In this document: positions 14,201-20,867 of the stretch, one piece after another
Layout: every line of letters begins with the position of its first letter
Numbering within the stretch: position 1 is the first letter of the stretch
Source of the DNA: a virus
Direction: 5' to 3' (one strand)
IMG/VR virus record: IMGVR_UViG_3300032326_001587
Span: 1-26,052 of that record
DNA: 26,052 nucleotides
The notes under the pieces: model-generated
What the model was told of the DNA's origin: nothing
Seen by the model: only the letters and a program-made list of their open reading frames with translations
The model's database searches: none
Program-made: the position numbers and the translations under genes

Positions 14201-16222
14201 GAACCCGAGGTTCGGGGCCGCGGCGTCGGGGCACGGGGTCGTCAGGTCGATGCCCGCCGCACCGTTGGCGAGGGCCGCACCGTCCACCAGGAGGCGGAGC
14301 TTGTCGGACGCGGCGTTGACCGTCAAGTAGTCGCCCGCGAACGGGAACGTGTAGACGGCGGGGGTGGAGTCGGTCGCCGCGAAGGTGACCGACACGTCCT
14401 CCTCGACGGGGGCCGAGTAGGACGACGTGACGAACGGCGTCTCGAACCGCGCGTCGGGCTTGCGCTCCGAGCCGGAGGGGAAGTTGACCGTGACCGTGGC
14501 GAGGCCCGAGGACTTCAGCCCGAAGGTCGGGGTGTAGAGGTACGACCCGTTCTCGTTCTGGACGGTGTACGCACCGGTGCCCGACTGCCCCGCCGTGGTG
14601 ACGACGAGCGAGTAGACCTGGTCCTGGATGGTGTTGTAGTAGAAGGTCGCGTAGACCGTCGCGCCGGCGGGGACGGGGTCCTTCAGCGTGACGGTGTTCG
14701 TCGCGCTGTCCACCTTGAGGACGGTGACGCGACCGCGGTCGAGCGCGTCCTGCGGGCCGTAGCCCCAGTAAGCGAACACGAGGTCGGGGCGGTCGGTCGG
14801 GAGGTCGATGCGCCCGTTGCTGACCGTCTGGAACAGGGAGGAGCCGAGCGGGCTGCCGCGGCCGTTGCCCGTCGTCGGGGTGAGCGGGAGGACGAACTTC
14901 GTGCGGGACTCGACCGCCGGGTTCGCCGTCGTGTCCACGGAAGCGGAGCACGGCTCGAGGTAGGTGCGGGTGTCGACCAGCGTCGCCGTCACCTGGGACG
15001 AGTTGAAGAACTCGGAACCGGTGGTGTGCGTGCCGGACTCGACGATGACCGCCGTGCCCCACACGATCTTGTCGTCCTGCAGGGAGAAGTCGACCCCGTC
15101 GGTGTAGTCGAACCGACCCGGGGCGATGCCGCACTGGGTGATGTCCAGCACGTCGACGTGCGCGAGGTAGTCGAACGTGTCCTGCCAGGTGTTGAAGTAG
15201 TACTGAACCGTGACCGTGGAACCCGGCGCGGGGGCGAACCCGAGGGTGACCGCGCGGCTCGAGCCGTCGACGGACACGGGGATGACCTGCACGCCGTCGA
15301 CCTTCACGGTCACGTCCGCCGGGTCGGTCGTCGTGACGCCGCCGTTGGACCCGTCCACGATGGGGCCGTTGAACGTGTAGAAGGTACGGGTGCGCGCCGT
15401 GTCGGTGCCCGCGACGAACCCGAGGGTCGCGTTCGCGTTGCCGTTGCCGACGACGATGCCACGGTCGGCGACGAGCTTGACGCTCGTGCCACCGTAGTTG
15501 TTGACGAAGGTCGACGCCACGAGGCTCGTGGTGCTGGCCTGCGCGTTCACGAACGCCGCGATCTGGCCCGCCGACCACGGCGTCGCACCGGAGTCGGGCA
15601 GGGTGATCGTCACCGAGGCACCGTCCACCGTGAGGGACAGCGTGTCGTTGTCGCCCGTCGAGATCTCGAAGGTCTCGCTGCCGAGGCCGTAGACGGTCGC
15701 GGACTCGACGGTGACCTGGGAGGACAGGTCGTCGGTGACGAGCGTGTCCGTGCGCTTGAAGAAGTAGGTGATGCGGACGTTGTCGCCGGCGTCGGGGCCG
15801 TAGGCGAGCTCGACGATGCCGTTGGCACCGTCGAGGTAGGTGACGACCACGGGCTCCCCATTCACCGTGACCGACACGCTCGACGCCTTCGTAGCCGTTG
15901 TCCCCGTGCCGTTGCCGTTGACGATGGGGTAGTGCCGGACCTGGACGCGGCGACGCTCGCCGTCGAACGCGCCGAGGGTCACCGCACCGGACTGGCTGAC
16001 CGAGACGACCGCGCGGTTCGCCAGGTCCTCGAGCACGATCCGCTGGTCGACCGTCGAGGAGGAACCGCGCACGACCTCGAGGTCGCTCTGGACGAGGATC
16101 TCGGAACCGGTGCCGATGAGGACCGGGATGCGGAGTCCAGCCAGGACGCCCTGGACGGGGCTCTCGAACAGGGTGCGCGTGTAGACGCCCGGCGGAGCGT
16201 AGATCGAACCAGGGAAGGCCAT
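11249..16222 (-). CDS. Giant tail sheath protein with internal beta-domain insertions
   Basis: A 1657-aa protein, while phage sheaths are usually about 400-700 aa. The N-terminus (YAPPGVYTRTLFESP) matches the PGVY start of sheath proteins. The last 340 residues or so look like a sheath core and C-terminal domain: LFTKFSAIEATYGALSTDN, a run with RFRLVYPDVMIVP, ARTLDAVEQNQVAVKGV, and a helical end with RYIGTKFLPGILSQIEGQL and LLYIVVTFNLRSSLAAR. Between lies a very long Gly/Thr/Ser/Val-rich region with recurring units of two kinds. One is V-T-V-K-V-D-G...V-T-V-x-Y-(Y/F)-F (about 112-158, 300-350, 495-540). The other is (L/F)xFTVDGxxVxxT (about 190, 700, 990). The insertions should decorate the outside of the tail. 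The ATG at 16222 has an AAGAGG site and promoter motif site 7, with a strong hairpin after the stop. Confidence 0.88.
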   Translation of the reverse strand: MAFPGSIYAPPGVYTRTLFESPVQGVLAGLRIPVLIGTGSEILVQSDLEVVRGSSSTVDQRIVLEDLANRAVVSVSQSGAVTLGAFDGERRRVQVRHYPIVNGNGTGTTATKASSVSVTVNGEPVVVTYLDGANGIVELAYGPDAGDNVRITYFFKRTDTLVTDDLSSQVTVESATVYGLGSETFEISTGDNDTLSLTVDGASVTITLPDSGATPWSAGQIAAFVNAQASTTSLVASTFVNNYGGTSVKLVADRGIVVGNGNANATLGFVAGTDTARTRTFYTFNGPIVDGSNGGVTTTDPADVTVKVDGVQVIPVSVDGSSRAVTLGFAPAPGSTVTVQYYFNTWQDTFDYLAHVDVLDITQCGIAPGRFDYTDGVDFSLQDDKIVWGTAVIVESGTHTTGSEFFNSSQVTATLVDTRTYLEPCSASVDTTANPAVESRTKFVLPLTPTTGNGRGSPLGSSLFQTVSNGRIDLPTDRPDLVFAYWGYGPQDALDRGRVTVLKVDSATNTVTLKDPVPAGATVYATFYYNTIQDQVYSLVVTTAGQSGTGAYTVQNENGSYLYTPTFGLKSSGLATVTVNFPSGSERKPDARFETPFVTSSYSAPVEEDVSVTFAATDSTPAVYTFPFAGDYLTVNAASDKLRLLVDGAALANGAAGIDLTTPCPDAAAPNLGFTAAMVGSEVEYLPSSGGTTYDIDATNDTLNFTVDGVVIAATAASGSGSTLNDYVTAINLAASSFAAKLTSAGRFLGAFIVNVGEYDRLSFHYTGDISGASGTLTATLTPGTYSNAAALAAEIDSQVAGQIGTLGGGFAGLTVAVTADSSGRMVFSLTKAVGDNAGYLEFVTGGTPARDLAIVAGIDTGAVGASQTKVLDGPIARRYTIAGDNTGALSHDRIILRNRVVPGFGTLHPLSLGTGLGITFLGGNGSENVGLTPNTTVPAAQRASVLPASIAGYVGWSSGQYSAGVVANADGQPVVTFYAAGGTNDQNNVFKFTVDGVPVTVVFTDDTGTTIPSGGSADVPVGPGGSANSVIGQIRAAMTAAGLGSVSSRCIQEGAAFRIVSLLDTASSAVSIGDGSANDVLGFSAGDVASRVLPSAQNLASALMGHAASTVATSILSWDSPSATYFAAEALAFVTTDAGGAKYLTVQSQANSGLGTSSSVALRNASSNDALRQGTGLGAVSGDGAVGEAGVSGFYVTSTDPNGSGSANTSVFNGGVGQDGVVGQTYRDLVTGLTFTVLPRTGGSLYPATEYFTFRVRKAAVTDSNLPTNAIPGVELLVTNTINVTVGDSATVDTMARSGEEPAVGDLYYVSYQYRKQDYQTQLFTKFSAIEATYGALSTDNPVTLASYLAILNGAVLVGIKQVQKDEDNGTKASTAAFRNAIDDLEGALPGGTLPDIMIPLKGDSLDLFQYLSRHCDIQSDIRHRAERTALCGFGSGTSLTTAGNWASAIGRTRFRLVYPDVMIVPIPQPGGAPDEQTVVDGTYMAAMLAGSVVSTNTDVATPWTGKRLVGATRLARTLDAVEQNQVAVKGVTVLEDRNPVLRVRQGLTTDMSTILTKLPTIIQIVDETQRQSRTTLERYIGTKFLPGILSQIEGQLTATLRGLVDAQILAAYTGVSANVSSDDPTTAEVEAYIQPVFPLLYIVVTFNLRSSLAAR

Positions 16223-16291
16223 CGGGAACCTCTTGGGGAGATGGTATGGGTCGCCGACCCAGTGTGGGGGTCCGCTTCATCCCGCCGACCT

Positions 16292-16307
16292 TATGCACGG
16301 GCTACCG
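16292..16307 (-). promoter_or_regulatory. Minus-strand phage promoter motif, site 7 (sheath gene)
   Basis: On the minus strand this reads CGGT-AGCCCGTG-CATA, 70 nt before the sheath ATG, just past the end of the zinc-ribbon gene. The spacing to the start equals that of the lipoprotein and collar genes. The leader contains a short palindrome (GGGTCGCCGACCC, 16247-16259). Confidence 0.62.
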
Positions 16308-16318
16308 AGCCTCGGTCG

Positions 16319-16777
16319 TCATCCCCCGTCCTTCTTCTCCGCCTGGATGACCTTCTGCACCTCGGCCCCGATTGCACGCCCCGCCTCGGACGCGGCGCGC
16401 TCGGCGGGTTGCATCACGCGGTACGATCCGTCGGGGTTGCGGGAGAGGTCGTACCCGCTGGACCCGGGGTTCTCCGCGATGACCTGGCGCTTGCGGTCCA
16501 TCCGCTGACCGATGTGCTCCCACCGCTTGGCCGCGTCACGTCCGATGGTCTTGTCGTAGTTCCAGTCGTCCGACGTCCCCGTGCTCGGCGGGGCCATCCC
16601 CCGCGTCTGACTCGCGGGGTGGTTGAAGGTGAACGCCGCCGCCGTGACCTGCCGGGTGGCTTGTTCGCCACAATCCGTGCAGGACGTCGCGGGAAGTTCC
16701 TCTGCGGAGGATGCTCTGGGGAACAACTTGTCGAACCGAAGCCCGCATCCGTGGCACTGGAAAACGTAGATGGGCAA
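16319..16777 (-). CDS. FmdB-type zinc-ribbon protein
   Basis: A 152-aa protein. The N-terminal 45 residues are an FmdB-like zinc ribbon: MPIYVFQCHGCGLRFDKLFP (C8, C11) and CTDCGEQATRQV (C33, C36). The rest is a charged helical tail without a recognised domain (WEHIGQRMDRKRQVIAENPG, ending AEVQKVIQAEKKDGG). Zinc-ribbon proteins of this sort occur in phages in structural and regulatory contexts, and the role here is unknown. The start is TTG at 16777, as no ATG or GTG fits the ribbon. A GGAG site lies inside the last codons of the upstream GIY-YIG gene, only 3 nt of sequence separating the two genes. Translation therefore depends on sequence now shared with the endonuclease gene. Confidence 0.85.
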   Translation of the reverse strand: MPIYVFQCHGCGLRFDKLFPRASSAEELPATSCTDCGEQATRQVTAAAFTFNHPASQTRGMAPPSTGTSDDWNYDKTIGRDAAKRWEHIGQRMDRKRQVIAENPGSSGYDLSRNPDGSYRVMQPAERAASEAGRAIGAEVQKVIQAEKKDGG

Positions 16778-16780
16778 AGT

Positions 16781-17407
16781 TCACTCCACCTTATCGACAC
16801 GACGAAAGGTCCAACCAGACCTTACCCGGTGAGTGTGCCCCAGCAAGACGTTCCGCACGCTTTCCCGGCTTATGCCGAGACCCCTGGCTGCGGCTGCGGG
16901 ATGACTGAAGCGCAGTACCTGTCCGTTCAGGTGTTCAGCCATAATCTCATGGTCGTACTTCCTCAGTCTCGACTCGACAATCTTGTCCGTCCAGGTGTTC
17001 TCGCCACCTTTGTTCCACGACGGTCGACCCTTGTTCGCCGCACTTATGAGCGTCCGAGCCTCTTGTGTCTGTTTCTTGCCCAACATCCCATAACGACCCG
17101 CACCCCGACCAGCCACAAGGGCGATGTTGTATAAAGAACCCTGGTCGTAAGAATCAATTCGAGCCTGTTCCCGCGCATATTGTTCCGTGAGGACACAAAC
17201 TTCGACCAGGTCGAGCGAGAAAGCCGCTTCCCCATACTTCAGCCACGCACGTTGAAGGTGCCGATTCGGGTGCTTGCCAGAACGAAGCTGTATGCGGTGG
17301 TTCGTAAGTCGTCGGTGGACATCCTCAGACGAACCCACATACACCCGCCCGCTTACCGCGCAGCGAATCTCATACACACCACATGTGGCGATGGATTTAG
17401 TCGGCAT
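16781..17407 (-). CDS. GIY-YIG homing endonuclease
   Basis: A 208-aa protein from ATG 17407; an in-frame ATG at 17425 is the alternative, but an AGG precedes only 17407. The N-terminal nuclease shows GVYEI, then RVYVGSSEDVHRRLTNH, then KYGEAAFSLDLVEVC, which matches the GIY, YIG, Arg and later Glu elements of phage Seg/I-TevI enzymes. A NUMOD-like segment (NKGRPSWNKGGENTW) and a C-terminal DNA-binding helix region (HPAAAARGLGISRESVRNVL, resembling intron-encoded nuclease repeat motifs) follow. The coding sequence is visibly less GC-rich than its neighbours and uses more A/T at third positions, so it is probably a recent arrival. It sits between a divergent promoter region and the zinc-ribbon gene, directly upstream of that gene's TTG start. 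Confidence 0.92.
   Translation of the reverse strand: MPTKSIATCGVYEIRCAVSGRVYVGSSEDVHRRLTNHRIQLRSGKHPNRHLQRAWLKYGEAAFSLDLVEVCVLTEQYAREQARIDSYDQGSLYNIALVAGRGAGRYGMLGKKQTQEARTLISAANKGRPSWNKGGENTWTDKIVESRLRKYDHEIMAEHLNGQVLRFSHPAAAARGLGISRESVRNVLLGHTHRVRSGWTFRRVDKVE
16808..16833 (+). promoter_or_regulatory. Plus-strand promoter-like motif inside the GIY-YIG gene (possibly a relic)
   Basis: GGTCCAAC, 12 nt, GGTGAG: box one is exact, spacing exact, box two matches four of six. It lies antisense within the 3' end of the GIY-YIG gene and has no plus-strand gene directly after it. Chance or the boundary of an insertion are both possible. Confidence 0.35.
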
Positions 17408-17422
17408 CGACCTATCGCGGGG

Positions 17423-17438
17423 CATAGGGTGTTCATCG
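17423..17438 (-). promoter_or_regulatory. Candidate minus-strand promoter motif for the GIY-YIG/zinc-ribbon genes (weak)
   Basis: On the minus strand this reads CGAT-GAACACCC-TATG, with the correct 8-nt gap and a mismatch in the first box. If used, transcription would begin very near the ATG at 17407 and downstream of the one at 17425. Confidence 0.38.
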
Positions 17439-17498
17439 AAATGCTGAGGTCAAGAACACCTTTGCGGTTGGGATCCTCCGCACGCGACCCTACCGCGA

Positions 17499-17524
17499 GG
17501 TCCGACCCAACGTCCGACGGGGTA
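17499..17524 (+). promoter_or_regulatory. Plus-strand phage promoter motif, site D
   Basis: GGTCCGAC, 12 nt, GGGGTA, 25 nt before ATG 17549. It has one mismatch in the second box. The remainder of the 17408-17548 gap holds a short TGCGG...CCGCA hairpin and nothing else recognised. Confidence 0.6.
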
Positions 17525-17548
17525 CCTCGGACGAACAAGGAGACCCGC

Positions 17549-17749
17549 ATGTCTGGAGGAATGGACACGATGAGGGCCGTCGGAATCGCCGAGGGCTGGC
17601 TCGGGGCCGAGGACGAGGCCGAGGTGATCGCCGCGTGGCAGCACCTCATCGACACGGGTCTGGCCTGGACCCTGCAGGGGTGGTTCGGTCGCCGCGCCGC
17701 AGAACTCATCGCGGAAGGCATCTGCACCGCATCTTCGGGGTCCGACTGA
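17549..17749 (+). CDS. Unrecognised 66-aa protein
   Basis: ATG 17549 follows AAGGAG. The longer upstream frame runs antisense through the GIY-YIG gene and is rejected as a start. The protein is acidic and helical (EDEAEVIAAWQHLIDTGLAWTL near 25-46) and ends ICTASSGSD. Its compact helical make-up suits a small phage effector, but I recognise no family. The next promoter motif begins inside its last codons. Confidence 0.68.
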   Translation: MSGGMDTMRAVGIAEGWLGAEDEAEVIAAWQHLIDTGLAWTLQGWFGRRAAELIAEGICTASSGSD

Positions 17750-17765
17750 CCCCGCCATCGGTGTA
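17739..17765 (+). promoter_or_regulatory. Plus-strand phage promoter motif, site E
   Basis: GGTCCGAC, 13 nt (one longer than the others), GGTGTA, 22 nt before ATG 17787. The first box lies within the end of the preceding gene, allowing the 200-aa gene to be transcribed separately. Confidence 0.6.
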
Positions 17766-17786
17766 CCCGTCCCGTAGGAGAGTCAC

Positions 17787-18389
17787 ATGCTCGTCGTAGC
17801 CTTCGACCCAAACCGTGACCCCATCGGTCAGGTCATCGCCTGCGCGCCCTGCGTGGCGAACATGACGGTCGGCAAGGCCGCCGTCCTGACCCCCGCCGGT
17901 GAGGTCATCGAGGTCCTGGGGCACCACATCGGCGTCTACGCCGTCCCCGACGGCATCACCTACGCGGAGTGGGAGCCGCACCAGTTCGCGTACCGCGTCC
18001 TGTGCGCGGCAGGTCTGCAGGTCGGACACCCCGCCGACTACTGGCGTGCCCTCGCCACGAGCGGGATGCCGCCCGTGCGGCTGTGGGCCACCGCCCGCAT
18101 GGTCGAGTACACGGGTCGGTCGAACTTCTGGATGTCGCTCCGCGACCAGATCCTGAAGTGGCTGTCCACCCCGCCGGCGCAGCGGCAGTTCAGCACCCCC
18201 CTGTCGAAGCGGCAGTGGGAGGCCGCCCTGAACGACCCGAGTCACCTGTCGAAGGGCAAGCAGTTGTCCGACGACATCGCCGCGGGGAAGGACCTGACGA
18301 CCCTGACGGACGCCATGATGGGTCCGTTAGGAGATGCCCTCGTAGGTGCCGCCGGGGCCGACGAAGAACGGGTCCTCAACGGCGCGTAG
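17787..18389 (+). CDS. Unrecognised 200-aa protein
   Basis: ATG 17787 has an AGGAG site and promoter motif E. The protein appears globular, with beta-rich segments near the N-terminus (LVVAFDPNRDPIGQVIACAP and KAAVLTPAGEVIEVLGHHIG) and a helical C-terminal half with WMSLRDQILKWL and an Ala/Gly-rich end. Two close cysteines (C19 and C22 in ACAPC) could bind a metal. I do not recognise the family. Its last 63 nt overlap the convergent virion gene on the other strand, which is unusual even for a compact phage genome. Confidence 0.72.
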   Translation: MLVVAFDPNRDPIGQVIACAPCVANMTVGKAAVLTPAGEVIEVLGHHIGVYAVPDGITYAEWEPHQFAYRVLCAAGLQVGHPADYWRALATSGMPPVRLWATARMVEYTGRSNFWMSLRDQILKWLSTPPAQRQFSTPLSKRQWEAALNDPSHLSKGKQLSDDIAAGKDLTTLTDAMMGPLGDALVGAAGADEERVLNGA

Positions 18390-19556
18390 CCCGAGGTCCG
18401 CGAGGACGCGGATGGACGTCGCCGCGTTTCCGAGCGCGGCGAGTTCCTCGTCGGACAAGGCTGCCGTCGTCTTGATCTGAGCGTCCGTCTGCGGGAGGGC
18501 ACGGCGGATGGTCGCGGCGAGGGGGACGTGGATGGACCAGTCCGCCTGGAGCTGCACGCTGATGGAGGCGTTGTAGTAGTAGTCGTCGGCGTTCTCGTCG
18601 TACGCCTCCTCCGACTCGCCGCCCATGCCGACAGTGGAGATCTCGATGCCCTCCGTCGAGAGGCGGCTGCGGGCGATGCCCCACAGGTACATGACCGTCA
18701 AGTCGACGATCTCCTGTTGGGCGTACACGTCGCGGGCGACCACGTCGAAGTCGAGGCTGAGGTCCCACCGACCGCCGTACTCGAGGGCCGTCGGGCCGCG
18801 ACGCGCGGTGACCACGACCGCCATCTTGTCGCCCGCCTGGACCCGGCGACCGAACGCGAGGACGGTGCCGGGGATGGCCGTGTGGTTCGCCTGCATCTGC
18901 ACGATGGGGTGCGGGCCGGTCGTCGGGGCGACGTACCGATAGTCCGCGGACAGGGAGCCGTTGCGCGGCAGCGGCTCCGTCAGTGTCACGGTGCCGTTGG
19001 CCGGGTCGAGGGTGTAGTTGGTCCCCTCGAGGAGTTGGATCGCGCCCGGCATCTCGTACAGGCGCATCGACCCCGCGAGGACGGGGTTCTGCGTCTGGTA
19101 CGTCAGGTCGTTCACCTTCACGAGCGTCTCGTCGTTCACGTCGATGAGGGGATCGACGTAGAACTGGAAGGTGTCTTCCTTGTTGTACGGGGGGATGGGC
19201 GACGGGGTCTTCTCGACCTCGATGTAGTAGATGCCGGGGGAGGTCGGGAACGACCCCCCGTTGCGCCGGATGGCGAGCTCGTCCTCCCGCACCCACTCGA
19301 TGGACAAACCGGGGGAGTCCCCGACCCGCGCGAGCATGACGTGGGACTGGACGGTGCCGACGTAGTTGTCGGCGGACAGAGCCACCTGGTTCGCCGACGA
19401 CGTCTTCAGGATGATGGCGTACTGTGGCCGCTCACGGAACGAGTACTTGCCCTGGATGTGGTCGACCAGGTCGGGGTACTGCGGCTGCACCGACCAGAAG
19501 TCCCGAAGGGTCTGGATCATCCGCCGCTTCACCTGTTCCGTCATGCGGAAGTACAT
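18327..19556 (-). CDS. Virion structural protein, neck/tail-terminator region (putative)
   Basis: A 409-aa protein and the last gene of the virion operon. It is beta-rich with repeated NGTVTLTEPLPRNGSLSADYRY-like strands (split near 190-215). The C-terminal part (about 265-360) has DLTVMYLWGIARSRL, a GMGGESEEAY acidic stretch, and YYYNASISVQLQADW, a pattern I associate with neck or tail-joining proteins of myoviruses, although I cannot name a family. ATG 19556 has a distant GAGG; ATG 19544 is an alternative start. The position directly after a small acidic gene and the actin homologue, and upstream of the sheath on the same strand, supports a virion role. Confidence 0.7.
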   Translation of the reverse strand: MYFRMTEQVKRRMIQTLRDFWSVQPQYPDLVDHIQGKYSFRERPQYAIILKTSSANQVALSADNYVGTVQSHVMLARVGDSPGLSIEWVREDELAIRRNGGSFPTSPGIYYIEVEKTPSPIPPYNKEDTFQFYVDPLIDVNDETLVKVNDLTYQTQNPVLAGSMRLYEMPGAIQLLEGTNYTLDPANGTVTLTEPLPRNGSLSADYRYVAPTTGPHPIVQMQANHTAIPGTVLAFGRRVQAGDKMAVVVTARRGPTALEYGGRWDLSLDFDVVARDVYAQQEIVDLTVMYLWGIARSRLSTEGIEISTVGMGGESEEAYDENADDYYYNASISVQLQADWSIHVPLAATIRRALPQTDAQIKTTAALSDEELAALGNAATSIRVLADLGLRAVEDPFFVGPGGTYEGIS

Positions 19557-19560
19557 TGGG

Positions 19561-19839
19561 TCAGGCCTCGTGTGCGGTCGGTTGAACCGCCTTGTGTTCG
19601 ATCGCGCGGTCGATCACCCGACGGAGCTCGATGAGGTCGTTGATGGACGCCGCACCGAGTCGGTCTACGATGTCGTGCTCCGTCAGGATGATGGAGCACT
19701 CGCGCGGCATCGCCTCCAGGACGGCGTCGCGGATGTTCTCGGCGTCCTCGACGTCGGTGTTGGGGCCGAGGCGCACCCACAGGACGTCGCCCGGCTGCAT
19801 CCGGACGATCTGGGCCATGACCGTGTCGCGTAGGCTCAC
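19561..19839 (-). CDS. Small acidic protein in virion operon
   Basis: A 92-aa protein starting at GTG 19839, with AGGAG five nt upstream and a GTGA overlap with the stop of the actin-like gene. This pairing implies that it is translated together with the actin homologue. It has a beta strand (DVLWVRLGPN) followed by helices (EDAENIRDAVLEAMP, INDLIELRRVIDRAI). No family is recognised. It could be a partner of the actin-like protein or a small virion component. Confidence 0.7.
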   Translation of the reverse strand: MSLRDTVMAQIVRMQPGDVLWVRLGPNTDVEDAENIRDAVLEAMPRECSIILTEHDIVDRLGAASINDLIELRRVIDRAIEHKAVQPTAHEA

Positions 19840-20849
19840 TCGTACTCCTGGATGGCCTGGAGCAGGAGGCCCTGCGCGATGGCACCGAGGGGGTCCTTCG
19901 CGTGGCGGACCTCGGACACCTCGAACGGGAGCTTCTTGCGGCGGGTCTCGAGAACCTGCTGGAAGAACTCCGTGAACCCGCCGGCCATGCTCGTGCCGCC
20001 CGCGATGACGATGGGGATGGGGCGGGGCACGGCGAACTGGCCGCGGACGCGGGCGAACTGCGCCGTGATGTTGTCGAGGGTGTACTCGATCAGGCTCTTG
20101 TAGTAGACCGCGAGGGCCTCCTGCTCACGACCCACAGGGGCCGTGAGGTCGAGGCCGCCCTCCTTCAGGGAGCACATGCGGGCCTGCGTCGAACCCACGG
20201 CCTTCGCCGCACCCGCGTCGATCCAGTCGCCGCCGCGGGCGACGGAGAACGACATCCCCTCGATGGTGTTCACGGCCAGGGCGACGTTCGACATGCCGGA
20301 CCCGAACGAGATGCCGACGCCGCTGAAGCCGTCTTTGGCCGTCTCGTTGAACACGACCGCCATCGCCTCGTTCGACGGGACGGCGCGGAACCCGCACTCC
20401 GTCACGATGCGACCGAGGACGCCCTGGTGGTAGATGATGTCGCGGTCGGGCGCGTCCACGGGGGCGGCGGGAACCGAGTAGTAGCAAGCCTCGTTCGGCT
20501 CGGCGGGTTCGCCGAGCACCTGACGGATGAGGAGGCCGAGCACCTCGAGGGCGTCGAGCTCGCCGGCGGCGAGGAGGCCCTGCGACAGGGGGCGGCGGGC
20601 CTCCTTGCCGAACACGTTGGCGATCTCGAGGGCCTTGTCGCCGACGATGAGGAGTTCGCCGCCGCGCTCGAAGAAGTCCACGCCCGACAGCTTCAACATC
20701 CGCTTCGCCGAGGGGTCGAGGTCCAGGAAGGCGTCGCGGACGCGGCGCGTCTCGACGCCCTTCTCACTACGGCGAGCGGAGACGATGTTCATTGTCCCGA
20801 TGTCGACGGAAACTCCGCGGAACTGGGTGGGGGCAGCGGTCTTACTCAT
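19836..20849 (-). CDS. Bacterial-actin homologue (ParM/MreB/HSP70-type ATPase fold)
   Basis: A 337-aa protein with the actin-superfamily nucleotide motifs in order: phosphate-1 VSVDIGTMNIV (13-23), connect-1 NEAMAVVF (160-167), phosphate-2 GISFGSGMSNVALAV (179-193) and adenosine motif VIAGGTSMAGGF (281-292). The length is typical of prokaryotic actins. Phosphate-1 contains Asp16, and the connect-1 region holds Glu161, consistent with ATP hydrolysis. Known phage actins of ParM type segregate plasmid-prophages, and others organise replication. This one lies in the middle of virion genes and is coupled to a small acidic protein by GTGA. It could move or anchor capsids or DNA, or act in assembly; this is inference. 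ATG 20849 has a GGAG site 18 nt after the previous stop. Confidence 0.88.
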   Translation of the reverse strand: MSKTAAPTQFRGVSVDIGTMNIVSARRSEKGVETRRVRDAFLDLDPSAKRMLKLSGVDFFERGGELLIVGDKALEIANVFGKEARRPLSQGLLAAGELDALEVLGLLIRQVLGEPAEPNEACYYSVPAAPVDAPDRDIIYHQGVLGRIVTECGFRAVPSNEAMAVVFNETAKDGFSGVGISFGSGMSNVALAVNTIEGMSFSVARGGDWIDAGAAKAVGSTQARMCSLKEGGLDLTAPVGREQEALAVYYKSLIEYTLDNITAQFARVRGQFAVPRPIPIVIAGGTSMAGGFTEFFQQVLETRRKKLPFEVSEVRHAKDPLGAIAQGLLLQAIQEYE

Positions 20850-20867
20850 GTGCGATGACTCCGAGGG

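Noticed and set aside
13950-16298. 782-codon minus-strand frame overlapping the sheath gene
   Set aside because: Out-of-frame shadow of the sheath gene, rich in Arg/His/Gly; the real frame has a recognisable sheath N- and C-terminus.
11948-17134. Very long plus-strand open frame (over 1,700 codons) opposite the sheath gene
   Set aside because: It is the GC-rich antisense shadow of the sheath and endonuclease genes, with Arg/Val/Gly/Asp-dominated low-complexity translation and no start signals.
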